NCBI RefSeq assembly: GCF_024460475.1
Contig: NZ_JANFYN010000006.1
Coordinates: forward strand, 12,141 to 76,140
Direction: 5' to 3'
Origin: Holdemanella sp. MSK.7.32
GTDB lineage: Bacteria > Bacillota_I > Bacilli_A > Erysipelotrichales > Erysipelotrichaceae
DNA length: 64,000 nt
Made by a program: the position numbers and the translations under genes
Shown: piece by piece, positions 15,043 to 24,251 of the stretch
How the letters are laid out: each line of letters begins with the position of its first letter
Position numbering within the stretch: position 1 is the first letter of the stretch
Notes under the pieces: generated by a model
Database searches by the model: none
Seen by the model: only the letters and a program-made list of their open reading frames with translations
What the model was told of the DNA's origin: nothing

Positions 15043-16320
15043 ATGAGTAAAAATGATAAGAATATAGATGCTTATTCAAAAGCACTTTTAGATAAAAAAA
15101 CAGAATATAACGATGAATTAAAAAAGCCTAAAGAGGTTCATCAGATGTCTGAAGCAGAAAGAAGACAGGCTGAAAAGACAATGTCTTCAGCTTTAGATAT
15201 GCTTCGTAAAGAGCGTGGTCAAAAAACGATTGCGGAAGAAGAGCAGTTTTATCAGGAGCATAAAGATGATTTAAAAGACATGGATGATGATTTTACAACT
15301 TCTTCAATTGAGAAGGAACAATCCAATGAGGCACTAGATCTTGTACATGCGATGTTGCAGGATATGTCAAATGAGGATGACGAAGATGAAGAGGTAGTTA
15401 TCCAAAAGGAAAAGAAGCCAAAAGAAAAGAAAGAAAAAAAGGAACATAAACCAAAAGAAAAGAAGTCTAAGAATAAACAAGTCAAAGAAAAGAAACCGAT
15501 GAAGAAGGTTACAAAAATTGTGTTATGCGTAATCTTATTAGGTCTGGCTGCCTTAGGTGGATATGCATATAAGGTTTTGGTGTATAATCCACAAAATATT
15601 GTTTCTGAAACGCAACAAAAAACATATGATAAATTAGTGTCTTATGCGGATGAGTATGGAGACAATATGATGTCTGATGCAGAAAAATTAGAGCTTCTAG
15701 ATTTGGATAAAGATTATCAAAAGCTTTTGGATAAACAAAAGACTTCAATCAATGAATATTTTAAAGAACAGACTGGAAAAACATATAAGGCTTTGTTGAA
15801 AGATATAAAGCAGCTTCATCAAGATAAAGAAGAAGTTAAACTTCCTGCTTATCAACAAATTGTTGATTTATTAAATGGTTGGGAATCAAAATCCGATGAA
15901 GAAAAGATGGCTGTAGCCGACATGCAGTCTACATATAGTTCATTGTCTAAAAATTTAAAAGATGAAGTGGATACTTTATCAAAATCAAAGACGGGCAAAG
16001 ACTTTATTGATCTATGTAAAGAACAGGGTGAATTAAAGGCGGCTGCCGAGGAAAAGGCTCGTCAGGAAGAAGAAGCTAAAAAAGCAGAGAATGAAAAGAA
16101 GGTTCAAGAATATCAAACAAGCTTGAATAGTTTGCAGCAAGACTACAATACGTATGCACAATATGCCCAGAGTCTAGAGTCTGATTTGGCATATGCGCAA
16201 CAAAATGGAGAAGATACTGCAGATATTCAATCTCAAATTGATACAAACAATCAGATGTTGTCTTCTTTGCAGCAACAAATCACATATTATCAACAACAGA
16301 TTTCTGCTTTACAATCTTAA
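15043..16320 (+). CDS. Single-pass membrane protein with charged cytoplasmic tail and external coiled coils
   Basis: A 425-residue protein not recognised as a named family. Residues 1-155 are highly charged, with an acidic block (NEDDEDEEVV) followed by a Lys/Glu repeat (KKPKEKKEKKEHKPKEKK). One membrane segment lies near 157-177 (IVLCVILLGLAALGGYAY). The rest is helical and Gln/Lys/Glu rich, with a long coiled coil near 320-425 ending YYQQQISALQS. The topology suggests a positively charged tail inside and a rod outside, as in envelope or division scaffolds, but that is inference. AAGGAA precedes the ATG. Confidence 0.7.
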   Translation: MSKNDKNIDAYSKALLDKKTEYNDELKKPKEVHQMSEAERRQAEKTMSSALDMLRKERGQKTIAEEEQFYQEHKDDLKDMDDDFTTSSIEKEQSNEALDLVHAMLQDMSNEDDEDEEVVIQKEKKPKEKKEKKEHKPKEKKSKNKQVKEKKPMKKVTKIVLCVILLGLAALGGYAYKVLVYNPQNIVSETQQKTYDKLVSYADEYGDNMMSDAEKLELLDLDKDYQKLLDKQKTSINEYFKEQTGKTYKALLKDIKQLHQDKEEVKLPAYQQIVDLLNGWESKSDEEKMAVADMQSTYSSLSKNLKDEVDTLSKSKTGKDFIDLCKEQGELKAAAEEKARQEEEAKKAENEKKVQEYQTSLNSLQQDYNTYAQYAQSLESDLAYAQQNGEDTADIQSQIDTNNQMLSSLQQQITYYQQQISALQS

Positions 16321-16325
16321 AAAAT

Positions 16326-16350
16326 AAGACTATTCTAATAGGGTAGTCTT
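16326..16350 (+). terminator. hairpin after the coiled-coil membrane protein
   Basis: AAGACTATTC (16326-16335) pairs with GGGTAGTCTT (16341-16350) using two G-T pairs. The following T run is short, so termination may be weak and the tRNA could be cotranscribed. Confidence 0.5.
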
Positions 16351-16353
16351 TAT

Positions 16354-16428
16354 GCCGACTTAGCACAGTGGTAGTGCAACGCACTCGTAACGCGTAGGTC
16401 ATTGGTTCAAATCCGATAGTCGGCACCA
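16354..16428 (+). tRNA. tRNA-Thr (anticodon CGU), CCA encoded
   Basis: Acceptor GCCGACT pairs with AGTCGGC (16418-16424), followed by A and CCA. The anticodon loop CTCGTAA gives CGT. The T arm contains GGTTCAAATCC. Length is 75 nt. Confidence 0.96.
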
Positions 16429-16440
16429 TGTTTTGAAATT

Positions 16441-16467
16441 AAGCTGGTTCAACCAGCTTATTTTTTT
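16441..16467 (+). terminator. tRNA-Thr terminator
   Basis: AAGCTGG (16441-16447) and CCAGCTT (16453-16459) around TTCAA, then A and seven T. Confidence 0.85.
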
Positions 16468-16480
16468 GAAGGGAGAATCT

Positions 16481-17614
16481 ATGAATTTAGATGAAAAAAT
16501 GATTTTGTTGGCAACTGCCTTTCTGTTTTTGCCCTATCAAATTGCAAGTGTAGCAGTCGCATGCGTTTTAATACAAGCATTATGCCGACATAAATTGGTG
16601 GATGCCATAAAGAATCAAACGGGCGCAATTTTCTTTTATAGCTTTATCGTATTGGAATTTATTGTTTCCATCTTCCATTCGAACTGGACAGGTTTTGGCA
16701 ATACATGGCTATTTGTGTTAATTGGTTTATATGGAGCCTATTATCGTAGAAGTATCACAAAAAATACATTTGAAAAGATGTGTGATCTTATTATTATTTT
16801 ATCGGTATTTGCGGCTATCTACGGTTTGTATCAGTTTAATCAGATTTCGCTTGCGAATGGACGAACATTTTTAGAATTCCATATCTTCAATTCACCAAAA
16901 CGAAGAATTACTTCGACATTTATGAATGCGAATATCTATGCGATGGTCATTGATTTTGTATGTGTGATGTGTATGTATCGTTTTGTGAAAAACGAAAATA
17001 TTCTTTGTAAGATTGGTTATTTTATAATTGCACTGTTTAATTTCTTTGTTCTATACTTAACGGGATCTAGGACTGCATTATTACCATTTGCCCTAATCTT
17101 TCCTATCTTTCTTTATTGTGTGCGATGGAAAAAACTATTTATCACATCCATTGTATTCGAACTTGGTATATGTGGTTTAGTATTCTTAAAACCAACGTTG
17201 ATTCCAAGAATCAGTGATATGTCAACTTTTGCCTCACGCATTAAGATTTGGAAAACGGCATTTATGTGTATTTCAATGTATCCATTCTTTGGATGGGGGC
17301 CGCAGACATATCAGAAGTTTTATCCATTAGTACATGGTCATAAGGCACCTCATGCCCATAATATTTATATTGATTCCATTTTGTCGTATGGAGTTGTTGG
17401 AACAGGAGTGCTTTTGGCATATACATTTGTGCTAAATAAGGAAATCTTTACTTCGAATACAAGAAAAGAAAATTCTGCACTATTTGGCATGATGATGTGT
17501 TTTATTGCGATCGTGTTGATATATGGATTGTTGGATTGTACATTAAATATTGTCGCAACAGGAACTTTATGTTTTATCATTTTAAATAGTGCTTGCATGT
17601 ACTTAGAAAAATAA
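16481..17614 (+). CDS. O-antigen ligase/Wzy-type polytopic membrane protein
   Basis: A 377-residue membrane protein with about ten hydrophobic segments. The PF04932-type core is shown by LTGSRTALLPF, by RIKIWKTA followed by PFFGWGPQTYQ, and by APHAHNIYIDSILSYGVVG, where the Arg and His of the large external loop are catalytic in the family. Relatives ligate or polymerise surface glycans with lipid-linked donors. The start at 16481 follows GAAGGGAG; upstream in-frame codons overlap the tRNA terminator and are rejected. No other glycan genes are nearby, so the substrate is unknown. Confidence 0.85.
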   Translation: MNLDEKMILLATAFLFLPYQIASVAVACVLIQALCRHKLVDAIKNQTGAIFFYSFIVLEFIVSIFHSNWTGFGNTWLFVLIGLYGAYYRRSITKNTFEKMCDLIIILSVFAAIYGLYQFNQISLANGRTFLEFHIFNSPKRRITSTFMNANIYAMVIDFVCVMCMYRFVKNENILCKIGYFIIALFNFFVLYLTGSRTALLPFALIFPIFLYCVRWKKLFITSIVFELGICGLVFLKPTLIPRISDMSTFASRIKIWKTAFMCISMYPFFGWGPQTYQKFYPLVHGHKAPHAHNIYIDSILSYGVVGTGVLLAYTFVLNKEIFTSNTRKENSALFGMMMCFIAIVLIYGLLDCTLNIVATGTLCFIILNSACMYLEK

Positions 17615-17653
17615 ATACAATAATTTTAGAAGACAGACAGTAGAAGGAGTTTT

Positions 17654-18841
17654 ATGAAATGTATATCTCTTTTTGTCTGTTTTTTTATTGGTTTACAATC
17701 GATGATCGTGCCGAGTTATGAAGTTTTAATTTCAAATATAGAATCCAAAGTCGATACAATTCATGAAGATAGAGCTAGTTTTTTATCTTTAAAATGTAGG
17801 GATATTGCGATGGATGTTACATCTAAAAAAACGGATTTACAGATTGAAATGGATAAACAAGAAAAGTGTGTGGATGAACTTGAACGTAGGTATAAACATA
17901 AAAAGAATTATTATGAATTGAAAAAAATGGAATATGGCTTGGAATTACAAGCGATTCAAAGAAACAACTCCATCTTGTATCCATATAAGATTCAAAAGAA
18001 TTTGGCGTTGTACTTCGATGAATATAGAAATGTTGAACTAGAATATTTGAAACAAAAAAAACTGTTCGATAAGAATCAAAATACGTTATTGTTATATGAT
18101 GAATATCTTGAGAGATTATCGAATTGTCAAAGTCGTTTATTAAAACGGTTTTCACATTTAGCACAAATCAATGAATCTGGGCAACATAATGAAGATTCTA
18201 TGATTTCAGGAACTGAGCATTTGCCTGATTTTGGTGGTTATGAATCGTGGCAACAAAATGGTATGTCTTGTTTGGTGGATGGAAATTATGAAATTGATTC
18301 ATATAGTTCTTTTTGGCAAAATCCAGTTGAAAATGGTACAATCAGTGCTGGATGCTGGTCCTATCCGGATGGAGGTCTTCATTTAGGTTTGGATATCGCA
18401 AGTGCCATGTATAGTGATGTGTTAGCGGTTGCTAATGGTATCATATTGTATGCCCATGCACCAGTGGATTCGAACAATGGATATTTAGGAAACTGGTGTG
18501 GATGGCCAAATGGTGGTGGCAATACCATTTGTATGGTGGTTGCCGTAAATGATAGACTTTATGCGATTAGTTATGCGCATTTATCTAATGAAATCTATGT
18601 GACAAGTGGCCAGCAAGTCAGTCAAGGTACAGTTATAGCGAAAAGTGGGAACAGTGGCAATTCAACGGGGCCTCATACGCATGTAGAGGTGTTTGAATTA
18701 AAACAGGATCTCAATTCGATCGTAGAATATTTTAGAAACAGCGGTGCTGATTTTTCTTTTGGATGTGGCTATAGTGAGGCTGCAACATGCTCAGGCTATG
18801 CGTGTCGCATTGATCCTGAGACCGTTTTGGAGGGTGTATGA
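17654..18841 (+). CDS. Secreted coiled-coil M23 (LytM) peptidase
   Basis: A 395-residue murein-hydrolase-like protein with an N-terminal signal segment (CISLFVCFFIGLQSMIVPSY). Residues about 25-170 form a long coiled coil, as in EnvC/PcsB-like proteins. The C-terminal M23 domain has the zinc ligands HLGLDIA (HxxxD) and GPHTHVEV (HxH). It probably cleaves peptidoglycan cross-links or activates amidases at division sites. AAGGAG precedes the ATG. Several Cys residues (CGYSEAATCSGYAC) near the C-terminus are unusual for secreted Firmicutes enzymes. Its stop overlaps the rsmF start (ATGA). Confidence 0.87.
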   Translation: MKCISLFVCFFIGLQSMIVPSYEVLISNIESKVDTIHEDRASFLSLKCRDIAMDVTSKKTDLQIEMDKQEKCVDELERRYKHKKNYYELKKMEYGLELQAIQRNNSILYPYKIQKNLALYFDEYRNVELEYLKQKKLFDKNQNTLLLYDEYLERLSNCQSRLLKRFSHLAQINESGQHNEDSMISGTEHLPDFGGYESWQQNGMSCLVDGNYEIDSYSSFWQNPVENGTISAGCWSYPDGGLHLGLDIASAMYSDVLAVANGIILYAHAPVDSNNGYLGNWCGWPNGGGNTICMVVAVNDRLYAISYAHLSNEIYVTSGQQVSQGTVIAKSGNSGNSTGPHTHVEVFELKQDLNSIVEYFRNSGADFSFGCGYSEAATCSGYACRIDPETVLEGV

Positions 18842-20145
18842 GTCAAGAAATGTATTTTTCTCGCATGCAGAAATTATTAAAAGATGAATATAATGCCTAT
18901 ATTGAATCTTTATCGAAACCTTTATATCGTGGTATGCGTATGAATTTAAAAAAGGCAAATTTGAATGAATTTGATCATTTGGATAATCCAAGTCAGTTTT
19001 GTAAGGAAAGCTATTATGTAGATAAGCCGTTGGGAAATCATCCTTTCCATATTTGTGGTTGTTTTTATCTGCAAGAACCAAGTGCTTCAAGCGCTGTTGA
19101 AATCTTGGATGTACAAGAAGATGATTATGTATTGGATTTATGTGCAGCACCAGGTGGAAAAAGTACACAGATCGCATCACATTTAAAAAGTGGGTATCTA
19201 GTATCGAATGAAATTGATGCGAAGCGAGCCCAAATCCTTTTGTCTAATATTGAGCGTATGGGTGTGAAAAATGTAGCAGTAACCAATACAAGTGTAGATA
19301 AGCTTGCGAAGGTGTTTGATGCTTGTTTTGACAAAATTTTAGTGGACGCCCCTTGTAGTGGTGAGGGGATGATTAAAAAGCATGATATTGCCCTAAATAA
19401 TTGGAGCATTGAAAATATTGAACTTTGTGCGACTCGTCAAAAAGAAATATTAAAACATGCCTATTCCATGTTGAAACCGGGTGGTACTTTGGTGTATTCA
19501 ACTTGTACATATGCTTTAGAAGAAGACGAAGATGTTGTCTTAGATTTTTTAGAAAAACATGAGGATATGGTCTTGGTGGATCCTGAAGTTTCGTGGGGAA
19601 GAAAAGGGTTTAAAGACTTGAATGTGCGTCGTATCTTTCCAATGGATGGTGGCGAGGGTCATTTCATTGCGAAATTCAAGAAACAATCAGGTGTTGCAGG
19701 TAAGCTTCCAGCTTTAAAATCAAAAAAAATAGATAAGATTACTGAGAAATTTTTGAAGGAACAATTGAATACATTGCCAAACTATTACTATATAGATAAG
19801 GGTAGAATATATGGAATGGATGTTCCGTTTGTGGATTTTAAAAAGGTAAAAGTATTACGTCAAGGCGTATATTTGGGGGATGTCATTAAGAATCGTTTTG
19901 AGCCAAGTCATTCTTTTTATATGGTTGCAGATTTTGACTATAAAAGAAAAGTGGATGTAACTCTAGAAGAAATGGACCTTTTTATGCATGGTGAAGTTTT
20001 ACAAAAGGAATGCGAAAAAGGGTATGTGGCCGTATGTTTTAAGGGACATCCGTTTGGCTTTGGCAAGAGTGATGGAAAACAAATCAAAAACAAGATTCCT
20101 AAAGGACTTCGTTTATTGCCAAATTCACATGTAAATATAGACTAA
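18838..20145 (+). CDS. rsmF: rRNA m5C methyltransferase, RsmF/NOL1-NOP2-Sun family
   Basis: SAM-dependent methylation of a cytosine in 16S rRNA is expected. The 435 residues include the SAM motif LCAAPGGKSTQ, the DAPCSGEGM motif and the STCTYALEEDE motif; the Cys residues in the last two are the catalytic and release cysteines. The C-terminal third carries the PUA-like region ending FGKSDGKQIKNKIPKG, typical of RsmF rather than RsmB. The ATG overlaps the peptidase stop. The gene is closed by a strong bidirectional terminator. Confidence 0.92.
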   Translation: MSQEMYFSRMQKLLKDEYNAYIESLSKPLYRGMRMNLKKANLNEFDHLDNPSQFCKESYYVDKPLGNHPFHICGCFYLQEPSASSAVEILDVQEDDYVLDLCAAPGGKSTQIASHLKSGYLVSNEIDAKRAQILLSNIERMGVKNVAVTNTSVDKLAKVFDACFDKILVDAPCSGEGMIKKHDIALNNWSIENIELCATRQKEILKHAYSMLKPGGTLVYSTCTYALEEDEDVVLDFLEKHEDMVLVDPEVSWGRKGFKDLNVRRIFPMDGGEGHFIAKFKKQSGVAGKLPALKSKKIDKITEKFLKEQLNTLPNYYYIDKGRIYGMDVPFVDFKKVKVLRQGVYLGDVIKNRFEPSHSFYMVADFDYKRKVDVTLEEMDLFMHGEVLQKECEKGYVAVCFKGHPFGFGKSDGKQIKNKIPKGLRLLPNSHVNID

Positions 20146-20177
20146 AAATGCCAGGAAATTTATTCCTGGCATTTTTT
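20146..20177. terminator. bidirectional terminator between rsmF and fprA
   Basis: AAATGCCAGGAA (20146-20157) pairs with TTCCTGGCATTT (20163-20174) around a five-base loop. A run of A precedes and a run of T follows. The FprA stop codon lies in the loop. Confidence 0.92.
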
Positions 20178-21353
20178 TGCGATTTCTTTTGCGACATTAA
20201 AATAGTCTTCTAATTGATCATCACTTGGCGTGTAGCATTGATTGATCACATCGTGGCATGATTCGATTCCAGATTGTTGCATTCTTGTATCGATTTCTTT
20301 GGCAACTTGGTTAAACCATCCGTATGCGGCAAAGGCCAACCCTTTTTTGTTCTTAAATTTACATGGACGAATGTGTTCAAGGAAAGCGGCTACACTTGGT
20401 GCCATGACATTGTTGTAGGTTCCTGATCCAATACATACAACTTTGGCATCCATAATTTCACGCATCACAATACTTGATTTTGTATCCGATAATTTATAGA
20501 CTTTTACATCCATACCAGCATCGCTGAATCCTTCGGCTAAGCTTTCGGCAATTTGTTGCGTATGTTTCCATACGGATTCATATACAATTACGGCTTTATT
20601 TTCTACTTTTTGAGCAGCGATACCTTTATATGTTTCAATAATATCTGCAATATAGTCTTTCCAGATAATACCATGTGCCGGCATGATATATTCAATGTCT
20701 AAATTCATGCCTAGAATTAGGTTTAATTTAGCTTGCACTGGTGTTGTATATGGTAAAACAATGTTCGCAAAGTATTCTTTAGCTTGTTTTAAACAATACG
20801 CTTTATCCAATCCTTCATCTGTTAGATTAAAGTTTACAATGTGCTGTCCAAAGGCATCGTTTGAGAATACAGTTTTTAACTGTGGACAATATGTCAACAT
20901 GTTGTCTGGCCAGTGAATCATCTGCATTTCGACAAAGACAAAGTCATATTTTCCTGTGTTGATTGTATCATTTGTCTTTACGACCTGATATGGAACTTGA
21001 TCAAAGTATTGTTCAATCATATTCTTCTTTCCAGAAATAGATGCGTAAACTTTTGCGTTTGGATATTTGGCATATACTTTTTTAAATCCACCCGAATGAT
21101 CTGGTTCTGTATGTTGAACAACAATATTGTCAATTTCTCTTCCTTGAAGTACGGATTCAACTCTTTCCAATAGTTCTTCTGTGAATTCTTCTTCGACTGT
21201 ATCAAAAAGTGTGACTTCATCATCTACAACTAAGTAGGCATTATATGTACAACCTTCATCAATTGGATATAAATCCCCATGGAAGTGGCGGTTATTTAAG
21301 TCTCTAACCCCAACCCAGTACACGTTATCTATAATTTTTTTAGCTCTTTTCAT
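20160..21353 (-). CDS. fprA: FprA-type flavodiiron protein
   Basis: Reduces O2 to water or NO to N2O in anaerobes. The N-terminal metallo-beta-lactamase-like domain carries the di-iron motif HTEPDHSGGF and later the ligands in IHWPDNML and MPAHGIIW. The C-terminal flavodoxin domain (about 255-397) has VIVYESVWKHTQQIA for FMN phosphate and GSGTYNNVMAPS. The 397 residues have no rubredoxin extension. GAGGTG precedes the ATG. It is divergent from nagA. It supports an anaerobic, oxygen-exposed life style. Confidence 0.94.
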   Translation of the reverse strand: MKRAKKIIDNVYWVGVRDLNNRHFHGDLYPIDEGCTYNAYLVVDDEVTLFDTVEEEFTEELLERVESVLQGREIDNIVVQHTEPDHSGGFKKVYAKYPNAKVYASISGKKNMIEQYFDQVPYQVVKTNDTINTGKYDFVFVEMQMIHWPDNMLTYCPQLKTVFSNDAFGQHIVNFNLTDEGLDKAYCLKQAKEYFANIVLPYTTPVQAKLNLILGMNLDIEYIMPAHGIIWKDYIADIIETYKGIAAQKVENKAVIVYESVWKHTQQIAESLAEGFSDAGMDVKVYKLSDTKSSIVMREIMDAKVVCIGSGTYNNVMAPSVAAFLEHIRPCKFKNKKGLAFAAYGWFNQVAKEIDTRMQQSGIESCHDVINQCYTPSDDQLEDYFNVAKEIAKKCQE

Positions 21354-21512
21354 TTTTGTTCACCTCTTCCTCTATTTTAGAATTATTTAGAGAATATGTC
21401 TATTCATTTGCATCTTTTATATTTTTTGAATAAAAATTATAAAAAGTCAACTAAAAAGTGTAAGTGTTTTCTTTTATAAAGAGTATAATAATAGTTAGGA
21501 GGAATTGTCGAT

Positions 21513-22652
21513 ATGATTATTCAAAGTAAAAGAATTTGGGTCGTAAATACATGGTTGGCAGCCCAAGTTGAAGTAGAAGAAGGAAAGATTGTAAATATCT
21601 ATCCATATGGAGAAAAAGATGTAGATGAAGATTATGGAGATAAACGAATTGTCCCAGGATTTATCGATGTGCACACACATGGTGCTTATGGATTTGACAC
21701 AAATGATGCGAATGAAGAAGGTCTTCGTAACTGGATGAAAAACATTGTTAAAGAAGGTGTTACAGGTATTCTTCCAACAACAATCACACAGTCTGAAGAA
21801 GTTTTGACAAATGCGGTTAAAAATGTTGCGAAAGTTGTTGAAGAAGGGTATGAAGGTGCAGAAATTTTAGGTATTCACTTTGAAGGACCTTATTTGGATC
21901 AAGTATATAAGGGAGCACAACCTGAACAGTATTGTGTAAAACCAGATCTTGAACAATTCAAACGTTACTTGGCAGCTTCTAATAATTTAATTAAAATCGT
22001 GACTATGGCTTGTGAACACGATGATAATTTTGAATTAACTAAATTCTTGCGTGCAAATGGAATTGTATGTAGTCAAGGTCACTCAGGAGCTACTTTTGAA
22101 CAGGCTCGTTTAGCTATTGCGAATGGTGCAAACTCAATGACTCACGTATTCAATGGTATGACTAAATTCCATCACCGAGAACCAGGATTAGTTGGTGCTG
22201 CAATGCGTTATAGAGATGTATATGGTGAAATCATCTGTGATGGTAACCACTCAACTTATGAAGCATTAAATGATTACTTTACAGCTAAAGGGCCAGATCA
22301 CTGCATTATGATTACAGATTCATTAATGGTTAAGGGACTACCTGTTGGTACAAAAGTATTGTTTGGTGGAAATGAAATCGAATTATATCCAGATGGAAGT
22401 GCACACTTAACAGATACGAAAGGTCTTGCGGGATCTACATTGCATGTCAATAATGGACTTCGTATTTTAGTAGAAAAAGCAATGGTTCCTTGGCAAACAG
22501 CTATCAATGCTTGTACATTGAACCCAGCTCGTATGTTGAATGTAGATGATCGTAAAGGATCGATTCAAACTGGAAAAGAAGCAGATTTAGTTGTATTAAA
22601 TGATGACTACTCTGTTGAAATGACGTACGTAAAAGGTCAAAAAGCATTCTAA
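21513..22652 (+). CDS. nagA: N-acetylglucosamine-6-phosphate deacetylase
   Basis: Converts GlcNAc-6-P to glucosamine-6-P and acetate. The amidohydrolase barrel shows PGFIDVHTHGAYGFDTND (metal-binding HxH), HFEGPYLD (metal Glu), CSQGHSGA and THVFNGMTKFHHREPG (metal His residues) and ITDSLMVKG (catalytic Asp). The 379-residue length is typical. TAGGAGGA precedes the ATG and TATAAT is about 25 bases upstream of it. No nagB follows directly. The neighbouring DeoR repressor and FSA-type aldolase suggest a sugar-phosphate cluster. Confidence 0.95.
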   Translation: MIIQSKRIWVVNTWLAAQVEVEEGKIVNIYPYGEKDVDEDYGDKRIVPGFIDVHTHGAYGFDTNDANEEGLRNWMKNIVKEGVTGILPTTITQSEEVLTNAVKNVAKVVEEGYEGAEILGIHFEGPYLDQVYKGAQPEQYCVKPDLEQFKRYLAASNNLIKIVTMACEHDDNFELTKFLRANGIVCSQGHSGATFEQARLAIANGANSMTHVFNGMTKFHHREPGLVGAAMRYRDVYGEIICDGNHSTYEALNDYFTAKGPDHCIMITDSLMVKGLPVGTKVLFGGNEIELYPDGSAHLTDTKGLAGSTLHVNNGLRILVEKAMVPWQTAINACTLNPARMLNVDDRKGSIQTGKEADLVVLNDDYSVEMTYVKGQKAF

Positions 22653-22653
22653 T

Positions 22654-22690
22654 ATAATAAAAGCACATTTAATGTGCTTTTATTATGTTT
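22654..22690. terminator. bidirectional terminator between nagA and the DeoR gene
   Basis: ATAATAAAAGCACAT (22654-22668) and ATGTGCTTTTATTAT (22672-22686) form a perfect 15-bp stem with a three-base loop. The DeoR stop codon is in the loop. Confidence 0.85.
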
Positions 22691-23412
22691 TCGTGTTTTA
22701 TAGTATCATCTAGTTTATTATCGGTGATAATCATGTCAAAATCATCAATATTGGCTATTTTTGACATATACTTCTTATGAAATTTTGTATGGTCTGCCAT
22801 ACAAATTTTTTTATTGGAAGAATCAAGAATCGCTTTTTTAACTAAAGCATCACTCATACTGGGAATGGATACGCCATAGTCTAAGTCAAGGCCTAATACG
22901 GAGATAAAGGCTTTATCAATATAATAGTTTTGAAAGAATTGAATGGTGCTTTCAGATAGAGCTGCCTGAGTTACAGGATTATAGGTGCCTGGAGCCATAA
23001 TGATTTTTGCCTTGGTATTTCGATCTACATATTGAAGAATCTTCCAGAAATTTGTAAAGATTGTGATTTTTTTATGGTGTATACGTTTAAAGAGCTCAAG
23101 GCAGGTTGTACCACAATCTAAATAGATGGAATCTCCATCTTGAATGAGTGTACTAGCATAAATCGCGATCTCTTTTTTATCCGATTGTGACATACCTTCT
23201 TTGATTTCAAAGGAAGGCTCAGTTGAACTAGACTCATTGAGTGTGGCTCCTCCATAGCTCTTTGTGGCGAGTCCTTGGTTTTCTAGACTATCTAAATCTC
23301 TTCGTATGGTCATTAAGGAAACGGAATATACTTTTGCAAGTTCACTTACTTGTACGGTTTTATCTTTTTTTAGTTTTTCATAGATTTCATATCTTCTTTG
23401 TGTTGTGTTCAT
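22669..23412 (-). CDS. DeoR-family sugar-phosphate-responsive repressor
   Basis: A 247-residue regulator. The N-terminal helix-turn-helix is TTQRRYEIYEKL followed by VQVSELAKVYSVSLMTIRRDLDSLENQGL. The C-terminal ISOCOT-type sensor domain has DGDSIYLDCGTTCLEL and the ADHTKFHKK end block, as in other DeoR repressors that sense sugar phosphates. The ATG at 23412 is favoured by alignment to family starts; no clear ribosome site precedes it. It is divergent from the aldolase gene at 23553 and probably represses it through the dyad at 23442-23467. Confidence 0.9.
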   Translation of the reverse strand: MNTTQRRYEIYEKLKKDKTVQVSELAKVYSVSLMTIRRDLDSLENQGLATKSYGGATLNESSSTEPSFEIKEGMSQSDKKEIAIYASTLIQDGDSIYLDCGTTCLELFKRIHHKKITIFTNFWKILQYVDRNTKAKIIMAPGTYNPVTQAALSESTIQFFQNYYIDKAFISVLGLDLDYGVSIPSMSDALVKKAILDSSNKKICMADHTKFHKKYMSKIANIDDFDMIITDNKLDDTIKHENIIKAH

Positions 23413-23441
23413 AATTCTATTAAAGCACAAAAAGAAACAGA

Positions 23442-23467
23442 AAGGAACATGTTTATTTGTGTTCTTT
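23442..23467. promoter_or_regulatory. candidate DeoR-type operator
   Basis: AAGGAACA (23442-23449) and TGTTCTTT (23460-23467) form an inverted repeat with a 10-bp spacer, within the purine-rich AAAGAAACAGAAAGGAA context typical of DeoR sites. It lies between the divergent DeoR and aldolase genes. Confidence 0.5.
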
Positions 23468-23552
23468 TGAAATAAATTGTTTGATGTGAAAAGGTTATTG
23501 AATCAAAATTTTTCTGGTGTTAGGATACAGATGAACTTAAGGAGGATCCATC

Positions 23553-24221
23553 ATGGAATTAATTATCGATTCATCAAATATTGAACAAATTAAAGAACTA
23601 AATGAATTATTAACAATTACGGGTGTTACGACAAACCCTACAATATTAACAAAATCAAATAGAGAAGCAATGGATGTAGTAAAAGATCTTTGTGAGGTGT
23701 TGAGCGAAGATCAATTGTTATTTATTCAAACGGTACAGACTTCTTTTGAAGGTATTATGGAAGAGGCAAAAATGATTTCTTCCATTCGTAATAAAAATAT
23801 GTATGTAAAGATTCCAGTTACACATGAGGGATTAAGAGCTATTAAAGAATGTAAAAAATTAGGAATTCACACATTGGCTACTGCCATTTATACTGCGGAT
23901 CAGGCTTTTTTAGCTGCAATGAATGGAGCTGAATATTTAGCACCTTATACAAATCGTATGTGTAATTATGGAGATGGTGTTCAGGATGTGAAAGACTTGA
24001 TTGAAATGTTGAGAGTGAATCATATGCCGGCTAAAGTGATTGCGGCAAGCTTTAAAAATACATATCAAGTACATGAATTGATCAAGGCTGGAATTCAAGC
24101 TGTAACTGTTCCTTGTGATGTTTTATATCAAATGATTGATCATCCGGGAACGAAGATTGCGGTGGGTGAATTTAGCGTAAATTGGCAAAGAGCTTATAAT
24201 CGTAATACATTGGAAAAGTAG
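23553..24221 (+). CDS. Transaldolase-like fructose-6-phosphate aldolase (TalC/FSA family)
   Basis: A 222-residue class I aldolase. The Schiff-base Lys is in MYVKIPVTHEG. Other family blocks are VTTNPTIL, ATAIYTADQAFLA and APYTNRM. Enzymes of this size split fructose-6-P to dihydroxyacetone and glyceraldehyde-3-P or act as small transaldolases; the two cannot be told apart here. AAGGAGG precedes the ATG. Divergence from a DeoR repressor with a shared dyad implies sugar-dependent control. Confidence 0.9.
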   Translation: MELIIDSSNIEQIKELNELLTITGVTTNPTILTKSNREAMDVVKDLCEVLSEDQLLFIQTVQTSFEGIMEEAKMISSIRNKNMYVKIPVTHEGLRAIKECKKLGIHTLATAIYTADQAFLAAMNGAEYLAPYTNRMCNYGDGVQDVKDLIEMLRVNHMPAKVIAASFKNTYQVHELIKAGIQAVTVPCDVLYQMIDHPGTKIAVGEFSVNWQRAYNRNTLEK

Positions 24222-24241
24222 AGAAATCTACTTTTCTTTTT
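24214..24241 (+). terminator. terminator after the aldolase
   Basis: AAAAGTAGA (24214-24222), GAAA loop, TCTACTTTT (24227-24235), then C and six T. Confidence 0.88.
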
Positions 24242-24251
24242 TCTGAAATAA

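Noticed and set aside
16433..16480. Upstream extension of the O-antigen-ligase-type protein
   Set aside because: It lies in the tRNA terminator, and a ribosome site precedes the later ATG at 16481.
21370..21395. PerR/Fur-like box before fprA
   Set aside because: The AT-rich sequence only loosely fits the 7-1-7 consensus, with about four mismatches, which is expected by chance in this region.
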